Shown here piece after piece: positions 11,154-20,738 of a DNA stretch of 64,000 bases (position 1 is its first letter; the number at the start of each line of letters is the position of its first letter). The position numbers and the translations under genes were made by a program. The notes under the pieces are model-generated. The model saw only the letters and a list, made by a program, of their open reading frames with translations. It made no database searches and had not been told where the DNA came from. Source of the stretch: Seminavis robusta (lineage: Eukaryota > Bacillariophyta > Bacillariophyceae > Naviculales > Naviculaceae); assembly GCA_903772945.1 (NCBI GenBank), contig CAICTM010000174.1:1-64000 (forward strand). The letters are read 5' to 3'.

Positions 11154-12149
11154 TCATCTTTCATGATCGAGGGCTTCCATCAAACGTTTTATTCGGTCCA
11201 TCAAAGGGACGTCTCCCCGGTCGACGGCAGTTCTGGTTTTGAGATCCGAAGTAAAAAAGCCCATCATCATAGGAATACTGTTGCTGTCTCTATTCGCACT
11301 GCTACTGCCATTGCCGAGAAATTGCATTGTGGCCGAAGATGTCAGCATGTGTTGCAGCAATGGTCCGTAAATGGGACAATCCAGCGCGGGCAAAATGGTG
11401 AGACTTGATGAAGCCGCCCTTCCCATGGCTGGCAAAAAGTCATCATTGCGAGTTAGCGCTTGTGTCGCGCAGAAGGTTCGTTGATTGTTGTCATCAAAGG
11501 GCGCGATAAAACCAATATTCTCATCCGGAAGGAACCCATCGAGATCACCTTCCGATGGAAGCCAAGCAAAGTACTGCGGTTTATTGTTCTTCCTGAAGAT
11601 ATCAGAACAGATTTCCATGGCCACGGGATCCCATCTTGGACTGTGGACAATTACTTTGGTTTGCAGGGGCTGACGACCCGTGTTCACGGCAAACACGCCC
11701 ACTCCGACAGGCCACAGCAAAGGTCCCATTCGATCTGTTTCTTGACAGAACAACCTTGACACCGAGGCAGTGCCACGGGGTCGTTGCCGTAAGACAACAC
11801 AAAGATAGTCCCACAAGAGACACCATTCTGAAACATGACGCATCGTGGAAGCACATGTGATACTGCTGCTACATGCTTCGAATCTGGGTTGCATGAACTC
11901 GTGTACAAAGCCAACCGCATGCGCACAATCCATTGCCGCTTCTTGCCGTTGTTCCATGGCATGGCGTATTAAAGTTGCTGCAAACGCGTGTTGATTCTTC
12001 GACGCCAACAGCGCCTCGCACAAGGATCCCAAACCCTTTCCGTCTAAGTAAGATACCACAGAAAACAAGACAATTTCTGGTGCCAAGGATGATAGGAGGC
12101 AGCCGTCCACAGCCGTCATGGACATGTTTCTTTCTTTGCAAACTGCCAT
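11154..12149 (-). CDS. Unknown protein, weakly F-box-like N terminus
   Basis: Uninterrupted frame of 331 residues from the first ATG (12149), giving MAVCKERNMSMT. Residues about 20-55 (SLAPEIVLFSVVSYLDGKGL and following) resemble the first helices of an F-box, LP-E---I--YL, which would recruit substrates to an SCF ubiquitin ligase; the match is partial. The remaining ~270 residues show no motif I recognise, although hydrophobic-polar spacing suggests a folded domain (CLLWDYLCVVL, YFAWLPSEGD, GFIAPFDD). No introns are needed. The gene converges on the disordered-protein gene. Confidence 0.6.
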   Translation of the reverse strand: MAVCKERNMSMTAVDGCLLSSLAPEIVLFSVVSYLDGKGLGSLCEALLASKNQHAFAATLIRHAMEQRQEAAMDCAHAVGFVHEFMQPRFEACSSSITCASTMRHVSEWCLLWDYLCVVLRQRPRGTASVSRLFCQETDRMGPLLWPVGVGVFAVNTGRQPLQTKVIVHSPRWDPVAMEICSDIFRKNNKPQYFAWLPSEGDLDGFLPDENIGFIAPFDDNNQRTFCATQALTRNDDFLPAMGRAASSSLTILPALDCPIYGPLLQHMLTSSATMQFLGNGSSSANRDSNSIPMMMGFFTSDLKTRTAVDRGDVPLMDRIKRLMEALDHER

Positions 12150-13313
12150 TTTTGAGAATGGATCTTTGGATGACAGCGATATTATTGCGATTGATGAATC
12201 GACTCGACTCGACTCGAATGATTCGATTGTTTTCAATCAAGTTTTGTTCCGGGCTGACGTCTCGGGCGAACAGAGTTCGGCACTCGTCACCCCGTCAACC
12301 CAAAAAGTTGGGGAAGACCCTTGCTGGCTTGGTGCTGCCGTCTCAACTGGAAGGTTGAGGTTCTACTGATTTGATGCTACAGTCGTACGGTAAAGGTACC
12401 CCCCCCGCTCCTTGACGTATCGATTTAGTATTTGTTTTTCTTTTCGATTCGATTCATCATTCGTTGCCCATGCGGTTTCTACTACTCTAGCTAGTAGGTC
12501 ATTTTTGGCACAACAGATAGATGGTGCTTCCCGGAGTGATGAGTCAGACAAAGCTGTGCTGCTATTATAGCAAAGGCACCAGGACATTTCGTGGCTAGAA
12601 CTAGATCTACCCGAAGCAGTAACAAGAGAACAGTATGTAAATCTGAAACTAGATTCGATTCGGTGCGTTCTCTACTCTACCGGTGGTACAGGGCAACGCG
12701 GGAATCTGTTTCGGGGCGAGAAGATCTTCCATTCCTTGAAACAGACCAGGAATTTTGTTGGACCAACATCTTCCCGGTTTGCAATCTCAATCTCAAACTC
12801 AATCGAATCGATTTGCACGTAGGCTTTTCCTCAAGGGGGCAGGTAGCTGCGCATGGAGTACTAGCCAAATCGACACGAAAACGAATACTAGCAGGCAGAA
12901 GCTTCCCACCAAAACAGCCCTTGTCCCTCCTGGTAGGCAAACTCTCGAGAGGAGCAAGTAGCCTGAGGTTACAAACCGAGAGGGTTTGTCAGCAGGAAGG
13001 CGTAGCAACCAAGGATAGAAGTGAGATTGGCAAGAGACACAAAAAGCGGCCCAACAGGGCCACACCAATCCTTGACGAAGAGGGGCGGAGGCCTGTGTGG
13101 TCCTTTAGCCATTGCTGCGTTCAATGCAAGTTGTGGTTGCTGCAGGCAATTATGCACATGCTGCTCTGGGCGATTCAAACAAGCACTCACGGGGTTGGCA
13201 AGGTGTTGTTTTGGAAACAACATAGGATTCATTTTGTGCCAACAAGGCGTTCCAAGGGTTTGGCCAGCCAGGCCTCCTCCACCGCCAACATCGACCAAAG
13301 AGTCGAGTAGGAC
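12150..13313. other. Intergenic, no supported gene
   Basis: Contains GACTC and GATTC microsatellite-like runs (12198-12225, 12440-12455). A 239-codon open frame on the plus strand (12591-13310) lacks an ATG start and any recognisable motif, so I do not call it. Confidence 0.4.
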
Positions 13314-14797
13314 TTAGAATCGGAACGTACTAACATTGATTCGTCTCTTTGGTTTGCTAATGGTCCCATTTTGTTGTTGCTGTGGTTGTCTTTGTTGTGG
13401 CGGTGCTGGTGGCTGTTGTTGTTTCGTCGGCTTGATATTTTTGTGATTCTCATTATTGTGGGCTTTGGGCGATGCACCAAATTTTAGATACGTCGAAGTC
13501 GCCCAAGTATTATCACCGGTATTGGTTGTCGACAGGGTCCAGGATGGGAACCACGACCTTTCCTTTATAACGGCGGCAATTTCGGCTGTGGCTTCTTCGA
13601 GTTGTATCGCTGCCTCTTCCATGGTGGGTCGTACGGACGGGTTCCTGTCCCATGACTTTGACAAGACAGCTTGTAGCTTCTCGGTAAAGAGTTTGGTCTG
13701 CGTCAACGGAGGTCGATAGTTTTCGTGGACAACCTTTTGCTCGAAATGTTTGGGATCATCGGCTCGAATCATTTCGATACATGGTTTGGTCAAGGAGATG
13801 CATTCGAAAAGGAACATGGCGTAGGAGTACACGTCTGCCGGGAATCCGTAGCGTTCAGAGAGTGCCACTTCGGGGCTCATGTACAACGGGGCTATGCGAC
13901 AACGGTATAGCAAAGTGAGGCGGTGAGTGGCGAGAATGATTTGTTCAGGTTGCAAGGACTGGCTCAACAAAACTTACTGCCCACGTATCCCGTCAGTTTC
14001 TTTTCTGGGTCAATGATTTCCCGTGCAAATCCAAAGTCGCATAGTTTGACAACATTATGCATGTCAATGCCCATGTTGGCCGGCTACATACAGCAGTAGT
14101 AGAAACAAATAAGAAATTAGTGCCTTTCTGCTGGGGAGCGAAGGGAGAATAGGAGTTTTGAATGCATACATACCTTGAGATCTCTAAAAATGATATGTCT
14201 TTCATGGAGATACGCCACCGCCTTGGCAATGGGAATAGCAATGGTTTCCAGTCTCTTAACGAGATGACTGCTGATGGAGCTGTTTTCTTTGGTATCTTCC
14301 CAATGTTCAAATCGTTCTCTGACATCCCCCGACAAGCGATCGAGGTAAAGATAAAAGGACTGTCCATTGAGGTAACTGTCTTTCCAATTATCCGTGGACA
14401 CTCCTTCCAATCCGAGAATATTCGGATGCGACAGCGCATTGAGTAACTTGGCTTCCGTGACCATGTCAACAGCTCCCTGTTTGAATACGTGTCGTTGTGT
14501 TTTGATGCTATCCTTGAGTCCCTTGCGTGCCACCACCTTTTTGTTGTCGAGTCTGACGCGATAGACGCGACAAAAGCCACCGGCCCCCAAATACCCCAGT
14601 GGTTTAGCGTGGGTGATAATCTCAAAGCGCAGTTTGGGGAGTCTGGTTTCTCGATCGAATCTGTCGGCTGCCTTTTGCGATATCTCACCCATTTCCACTT
14701 CCAATTCGGCAATCTGTTCCAGTGACATGGAACCACCCACGGCGCTGCTCACGTTACTGCCCATGCGCTCCATCTTTTTCTCTTCTTGGGAAGTCAT
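13314..14797 (-). CDS. Protein kinase (TKL-like Ser/Thr kinase), 3 exons
   Basis: Three exons on the minus strand, 14797-14174, 14083-13978 and 13891-13314, with introns of 90 and 86 nt, give 435 residues from ATG 14797. Kinase landmarks in order are the Gly-rich loop GYLGAGGFCRVYRV (about 68-81), KKVVARKGLK with the likely ATP lysine, EAKLLNALSHPNILGL, the catalytic loop FRDLKPAN interrupted by intron 1 (Phe replaces the usual His of HRD), CDFGFAREI, and GTPLYMSPEV formed across intron 2 by a split codon. Late-lobe residues are DVYSYAMFLFE and RPTMEEAA. Both introns fall inside catalytic motifs and rebuild them exactly, which supports the model. The C-terminal ~80 residues are Gln/Pro/Asn-rich and probably disordered. 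The substrate is unknown. Confidence 0.92.
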
Positions 14798-16142
14798 TGT
14801 CGTGGCTGTCTGGTTGTGTGAAAGGAAGATAATAGGTGGATTGTTTGTTTGCTGTGCTTGGTGGAGGCAGATTGATACGATTCAATTCAATTCTCGATAA
14901 CAGCGGGAGGCCTGTCGCCACTGTCTTGTCAGGATTTGTGAGCTCCGGTTTCGCTCCGCCACTGGCACAGACGCGGTTGGAGGTTCGTCCTCTTTTTGCA
15001 CCGTCACGTTTGCAAGTTTGCAAGCTCTGCTCGATGGTAACTAGTCGCTCTACTCAGTAGTTTGGTGGATAGTCGCGCTAACAAGTGTCAAATTCAGCGA
15101 GGACTCGGTGATCACTGTAGCTAATAGACTGTGATTGCGGTGTCGTTGTTATTGCAATACTAATACTCCCCCCATCAAGGTGCGTTGCTGTGGTTGGCTG
15201 TTATGAAGCAATAATTATGGCAGCAATCGCAGAAAATAGAGACGCCCGTCGAGCCGTTAGTCCAGGCTTAACCCGCTGCCAATTCGCCGTTGGCATAAGG
15301 GCTAAAAAATGGGGTTCACGCAGCCAATGGTCGGCTTGGTCGCGTGGCCACAAATCTTGACCGGAACAGATCTTGCATGCATTTCATAGATACTGGCACA
15401 TTGGCCAAAAATGTATGTACTAGCTACCTTTTTCGGTTTGGGCTGTAGAAGTACCACAACACACTCTTGATGTGCTTGGTTCAATTAGGCGATATTCGGT
15501 ATTGCAATTCCACGTCGCAAGAAAGCAGACGCGTTCCAGTAGGTCCTCTGGGAGAACCTCCTCTTCTGTAAGTTGACGAGAATGCATGTTTTGGGCGATT
15601 GCAGCCATGCATACATTCTGAGATATGGCACCGGTACGGTACCGGTACTGGTACTATCTCCAGAGGCGGCTAGCTATTTCCTTGTGCAAGATTCATCCCG
15701 GCCATGCCTGGCCAAGGACCTTGCTCGTTCGGCTTAGTTTGTCCTTCAAGTTGCTCCTGTACCGGTCACCGGTTCTTACTTCCTCACATCATGTCCAATT
15801 ATTTTGGAGGCAACGCCAATTTGCTTGTCTGAATGCATACAGTGTTGCCCTGGTATCTTTAGCTTATTGTAGCGTGGGATTGACTGTGAGAAAATGCCAA
15901 CTTTTGGTTGAAATGGAAATGACCATGATCTACATCAATGAGTTCACCTAACTAGCTACTAGTAGTAGAGGCATCGTGCCGGAGACTGAGATCTCGGCAT
16001 GTTGCGGAAGACGACAAGTTGGGAAGAATCTCGCACCTTTTCTCCTCTCTAGCAGCCTTTAAAATGTGATGCCATCTCACCAATACCGGTACCGTACATG
16101 GCCGTACCAACAAGCACAGTAAATCATTCACTCGAACCCTTC
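14798..16142. other. Intergenic, no gene seen
   Basis: About 1.3 kb between the kinase start and the end of the next minus-strand gene. It holds a GTACCGGTAC cluster at 15630-15655 and another at 16083-16100. Short open frames in all directions show no motif. Confidence 0.5.
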
Positions 16143-16853
16143 TTACATGCCCATTACTTCAAGAAATCTGTCATGCATCTCCTTCTTATCTGACCAATCG
16201 TGTTGCACTGCATATTTTCCCATTGCGGCCACGGCCCCAACTATGAGAATATGATTCATCATGGCAACAGACTTGAGAAGCATAGGAAACTCGGTCCCAA
16301 CCACCGATGTGCCTGATAGCGTCGCTATGGCAGCACGTGTACCATAGAGCAAGTGCCAACCACCGGCAATCCCAAGGATCATATAGTAGACAGAAAATAG
16401 GTTGAACGGTACCAGAGGTATGACCAGTGCTCCAAAGGAATAATCGAACACATTGGGGTCGTCGAAATAGAGCAGTGGCGTGATGCGAGTTGCGCCAGCG
16501 TGGACCAATACCAACACGGACAAGGTGTATCCAGCAATGCGATGGGCCTTGAGCTCCAAAGAACCAGCGACAGACTTCTTGTTTCCATCGCTCTTGCTTT
16601 GAGCCGCAGCTTCGACCTTGCTTCGCTTGGTGTAAAGCACGCAGTTCGTGTAGAAGTGAGTCAGAAGAGCCGCTACAAACGAAATTTCGTAGATTGGATG
16701 TCGATAAAACTTGCGCAGGCTCATCATCATTGCGTCTGCTTGCTCGTAGCTTGCATTTAGCTTATAGTGGTTGAAGAGATGCAGAGCTACATAGAGGCCC
16801 ATCACCAATCCGCTGGCTGCTTGGATCTTCTTGAGGCCGACCGTGGATACCAT
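16143..16853 (-). CDS. Multi-pass membrane protein resembling SDH cytochrome b / DUF1691 (Mcp1-like)
   Basis: I start at ATG 16853 (MVSTVGLKKIQAASG), giving 236 residues; the frame stays open upstream but reads as untranslated, Cys/Leu-rich sequence. Five or so hydrophobic helices are visible. Histidines sit at the membrane edges: LHLFNHYK, HPIYEI, AHRIAGYT, LVHAGATR, GGWHLLYG and MNHILIV. This spacing is like the haem-binding four-helix SDH cytochrome b superfamily and the DUF1691/Mcp1 proteins of mitochondria. Membrane anchoring is direct from sequence; haem binding and mitochondrial location are inference. A charged loop (about 75-100) separates helices 2 and 3. Confidence 0.65.
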   Translation of the reverse strand: MVSTVGLKKIQAASGLVMGLYVALHLFNHYKLNASYEQADAMMMSLRKFYRHPIYEISFVAALLTHFYTNCVLYTKRSKVEAAAQSKSDGNKKSVAGSLELKAHRIAGYTLSVLVLVHAGATRITPLLYFDDPNVFDYSFGALVIPLVPFNLFSVYYMILGIAGGWHLLYGTRAAIATLSGTSVVGTEFPMLLKSVAMMNHILIVGAVAAMGKYAVQHDWSDKKEMHDRFLEVMGM

Positions 16854-17709
16854 GGTTCTCTGTTGTTGTCCTGTTCGTCCCGAAGAAACAAGCTGGTACA
16901 ACAGCAATTGTGACTCTCGCCGAGGACGAGAGAGTCTGAGTTTAAGGTGAAGAGTGAGCAACTGTTGTAGGCAGCTTCTTGCTCCACAAGGATCTACTAG
17001 GCGGCCTGGGCAAGTGCTATGATACAAAAGATAGTAACAACAACCACACAACGACAAATGGAGCTTGTCTTTCCGCTTCCTTGTTCCTGCGGCTTCTGGA
17101 TCTTCTGGACAGTCTCATTCGTGCGTCAAAGGAATCTCGGATCGTGCGCTTCGCCCATCGAAACTTTCGTTGTCTACCGGTATAAACAGGTTCCGAGAAC
17201 CTGCTAGCTTATGGGATTCTACGCTATCGTTGAATCAATCATCTCGTCATTTGATGATTTTAATCAAGGGCGCCCTTCAGTTTCTGGAAGGAAGCGACCA
17301 ACATCACTTCATGGATTTCTCGGTGTTCAATCGAAAAATGATGGGTAGGCATGCCCAGTTCTACGGACCGAGGACTCAGCTCATTCATGTTCTTTGTTGC
17401 AACGGGTGACGGGTCGAACTACTGTGTCGGGATTTCACTGAGAAATAGATTTGGTAGCAATAAACAAAGGGAAAATCGGAAGAGAGGAAGGAAGGGAGAA
17501 ACGTATTTGTCGTACCGGTAGGGTATCTTCCCAGAACGTGGAACCTTTACTATCACTACGTTTTGTTGATTGTTTCCTGCCATCGCCACTTTTGCCAAGA
17601 ACTTTTACAAAGAATGCTCTCTACAGTCAACTTTTTATGTACCTTGTTGCCTACTTGGACACAATCCTGAAAAAAATGTAATGCAACCTGCATGTACCAT
17701 TTTCCTCAT
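16854..17709. other. Intergenic, no supported gene
   Basis: No convincing frame. The stretch covers the presumed 5' leader of the membrane-protein gene and the 3' end of the PHO88-ankyrin gene. Confidence 0.45.
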
Positions 17710-19127
17710 TTATTTGCGCTTTCTCAGCCCATCCGCATCTTCTGATTTTTCGGCTGCAGCTTCGGCCTCTTCCAGGACCTTGACCACAACATTGTTGTTT
17801 TCTTTCTTGGCTATTTCTAGTGGTGTCAAGCCTTCCTTGTCTGTAGCATCCAACAAGGAAATGTCCTTGACCAGCTCTCTCGCAGCTTCTGGACTCCCAT
17901 GGAATGCAGCCCAATGCAGGGCACTCCATCCTTCCTTGTCAGTCATGGCTGGGTTGGCTCCCAATTGAATAGCCTGGCGAATGGCACTGGCGGTCCCTTT
18001 GACGGCTCCCAATCCAGCCAAAACCATGAGGGGTGTCCATTTGTCATCGCTGCTTTGTGTGTTGCAATTTTGTTCTGTGAGGGCACTCATGAGATTGGAA
18101 ATATCAGCCGAGTCACCAGAATCCCAGGTGTCCAACATGACTTCCTCCAGAGTCATCATGGTGGATGCGGTTTCTCCTTCTTTCCCGCTATCCTTCTTGG
18201 CAGCAGCAGTCTTTTTTCCAGTGGCACTGTTGCTCAAAGCAGAAATGTTGTTTCGCACCAATGGATTTCCACTTTCATCGACAACTTCGTCATCTGGTGT
18301 GAGTTCGGAAGCCGACTTTTCGTCGAATAACTTGTCCGCAGGGTCGATTTTGCCAGTTCCTAGAAGGAGTGCTTTGATCAATGGATTTTCGGCCAAATTG
18401 AGAGGTCCCATTACGGTTTGAATGGCGAGACCAACTACCATTCCCTTGTAAATGTGTAACCCGACAGTCATGCACACTCCGAACAATGTACTCCCCAGCA
18501 AGGACCGTGCTGCACTCAATACATGAGCGCCATAGTTGGTCTCTGTGTATTTCTTTTTGGTGGCATTGGGATCTTGGAATGGCTGTTGTTGGTTGGTTGC
18601 ATTGTAGTAGAAATGCGGATTGTTGATGGTAGTAGGGTGTAGTTTCCAGTTGTGACCGATAAAGTGGCACCGAGCAAAGGAGTAGCAACCGATGGAGTAA
18701 TAATACAGCGACATGTTAGTATTCGCGGCGAAGCAATTTTCCCCCAGAAGGAAGAGATTCGATTCCGCCAAGCAATAAAGGAATAATCGTCACACAACAC
18801 CGCGACAAAAAACGAGGACCAGTGCAGTTCATGACAAAAAGAGCCTACGCTGGCCCAAACAAAAAACGACAAGACAACCACCAGTTTCTTCCTTGATTCA
18901 TTCGACACACGTACCGTTGGAGCAGGAGGGACGTAGACAATATGATTTGTGTATTGTGCTGCCGCTGCCGTGGCCTTGAGGTATGTGTAGAGGACCACCA
19001 GAACGCAGAGACCTTGCATGACGCCATAGGCAATTCGAAGGTAGTTGACCACCATTGGGTCTTCACCGTCCAGCTTTCGAGCTGCAAACATGACAGGAAG
19101 CATCACAAACATCTTATTGAACGCCAT
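17710..19127 (-). CDS. PHO88: PHO88/SND3-like ER protein fused to C-terminal ankyrin repeats
   Basis: Two exons, 19127-18915 and 18582-17710, with a 332-nt GT-AG intron in phase 0, encode 361 residues. The N-terminal ~130 residues match PHO88, an ER membrane protein of the SND targeting route first linked to phosphate transport: DPMVVNYLRIAYGVMQG followed by a hydrophobic helix, then after the splice PFQDPNATKKKYTETNYG and LLGSTLFGVCMTVGLHIYK-G-VVGLAIQ. A Lys/Ser/Glu-rich linker (about 150-240) follows, then ankyrin-type repeats: WTPLMVLAGLG, GWSALHWAAFHGSPEAAREL and GLTPLEIAKKENNNVVVKVL. PHO88 proteins are normally about 180-200 residues without ankyrins, so the fusion nearly doubles the protein. 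The repeats should face the cytosol and bind a partner (inference). Confidence 0.8.
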
Positions 19128-19458
19128 CTTGGAAAATAGCGCTGAGCTGAGTAGTAAGTAGACTGAAGTGACGGGGGATTATTGAATAAGGGATTTGGTA
19201 GCAGCGTCTCTCTTCAACTCTCGCTTTATTGTTTCTATGGACTCTTCCTTGCTACTAGTCGAGTAGGATAATCGTCTCGGGAATTGGAATTGACAAGTGT
19301 CAGCAAAGGGCTGGCTCTCTGAATGTACAGAGAAGGTGAGAGGGTAACACTGTAACAACCACAACAAGTCCAAGACTAAGATGGATGGTCACAATGTCAC
19401 AATCGGATAACCAGCACCAATGATGCGTGGGAACAGAACTTCCACGGCATTCGGCCTG

Positions 19459-19655
19459 GCTACTCTCGCGGAAACAACCGGAAATCCAAAACCACCAGAA
19501 AACGCTATTTTCCTTATTGTTATCCATAATTGTTTATTCCCAAGCCTCATTTTTATTTTTTTATTCCAAGCCCCCAGATTTCCGGTGGTCTTCCCACGAC
19601 TCATGTAGAAATGTACTGAGCTCTACAGACGTCCGGTGGTTTCCGCGAGAGTAGC
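19459..19655. repeat. 197-bp inverted-repeat unit (MITE-like)
   Basis: GCTACTCTCGCGGAAACAAC (first 20 of 24 bases) at 19459-19482 is repeated in inverted orientation at 19632-19655 with 23 of 24 bases matching. The interior is AT-rich and non-coding. Such a unit fits a miniature inverted-repeat transposable element, but I see no clear target duplication. The young LTR element starts four bases after its right end. Confidence 0.55.
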
Positions 19656-19658
19656 TGG

Positions 19659-19755
19659 TGTTGATAAAGATGGTAAAGGTTTGAACTAATTAAATTAATG
19701 AGCACTGGCTGTAGTGGACCCAATCTGGGGATAGGTTATTACCCCCAGATCAACA
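19659..19755. repeat. Left 97-bp terminal repeat of the TRIM-like element
   Basis: Identical to 20312-20408; starts TG and ends CA; preceded by GCTGG. Confidence 0.85.
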
Positions 19756-20311
19756 CACCCTTGCACTACTGCTACAGTGTGCGTTAATTTTCAGCTTGCA
19801 GGTTTTCCTGCTTTTCGTCGTCGATCGTTCGTTTCGAGAGGATCGTTTGAACATGGTGTTGTTGCTTTATATCGTTTTGGTTGTTGTATCAGCGCTTTAT
19901 CCAGCTATCAACTGTTACTCTTGTACCCCCTGCAGGCATCCGCTTGTAGATCTGGCTTCGCTCGAGAAGCACCCTTGGTTGTCAGGCATTCATAACTCTG
20001 GACTGATCTGATTGTGTTGTGGGGCGACGTTGGAGGTGTGCTCGTTTGTAGGGTCTTCTTCTGCTGCATCCACCCTTGGAAGTTGCCGATGGTGGCTTTC
20101 ACCCTTGGAGATGGCGCAGGAGAAGGACCGGAGTGAGGAATCACCCCCAACTCCTCCGTGAGTTGGTGGCGGTCCCAGCTTGGACCCAATCGGCTCAATT
20201 GCCTCAGCATGGCGAGTGCCTTGTTGCCTTATCAATCCCTACCGACCGGAGCTAAGACCTTACGATGGCATGGCTAACATCGCCATTGCCAAAGGAATAA
20301 TTAATTAGTTC

Positions 20312-20408
20312 TGTTGATAAAGATGGTAAAGGTTTGAACTAATTAAATTAATGAGCACTGGCTGTAGTGGACCCAATCTGGGGATAGGTTATTACCCCCA
20401 GATCAACA
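20312..20408. repeat. Right 97-bp terminal repeat of the TRIM-like element
   Basis: Identical to 19659-19755; followed by GCTGG. Confidence 0.85.
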
Positions 20409-20738
20409 GCTGGGTGCTCTTCAACGGAAGCTTTTCCAGTGGAACTCTAACCATAAACAATATCACAACTGGGACCCCAGGTCACGAACGGATGCAAACT
20501 TTGTTCGGAAGCTCCCCTCCGTTTCAGCAAAAATTTCGCCGCCTGGCATTCTTGTAAACCCACTCGGAGATGATGTGCTCCAGCTCGTACGGCGACGCTC
20601 AGGTTCGGGAGCTCACCAATTGTGGCTAGTGCTTTCTGTGAAGTCTTGTAGGGCATTCAGCGAGATAACAGAGCTAAATACCTTCAAAATATTATTTCTT
20701 ACTTGCCTTTCGAACCACTACTACTACAATACAGAACA

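Larger units (their letters stand above)
19659..20408. mobile_element. TRIM-like miniature LTR element, looks whole, very young
   Basis: Two 97-bp direct repeats that I read as identical (19659-19755 and 20312-20408) bound a 556-bp interior. Each repeat begins TGTTGATAAAG and ends CCAGATCAACA, i.e. TG..CA with a 7-bp terminal inversion as in LTRs. The element is flanked on both sides by GCTGG (19654-19658 and 20409-20413), a 5-bp target-site duplication. The interior has no gag or pol that I recognise, so it must be non-autonomous, as TRIMs are. I could not identify a tRNA primer site with confidence. Identical ends imply a recent insertion. Confidence 0.82.

Noticed and set aside
12591-13310. 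239-codon open frame on the plus strand
   Set aside because: No ATG at its start, no recognisable domain, basic random-looking composition, and competing open frames on the other strand.
16854-17057. Upstream extension of the multi-pass membrane protein by 68 residues
   Set aside because: The extension is Cys/Leu/Arg-rich without a targeting pattern, and the internal ATG gives a compact family-like start.
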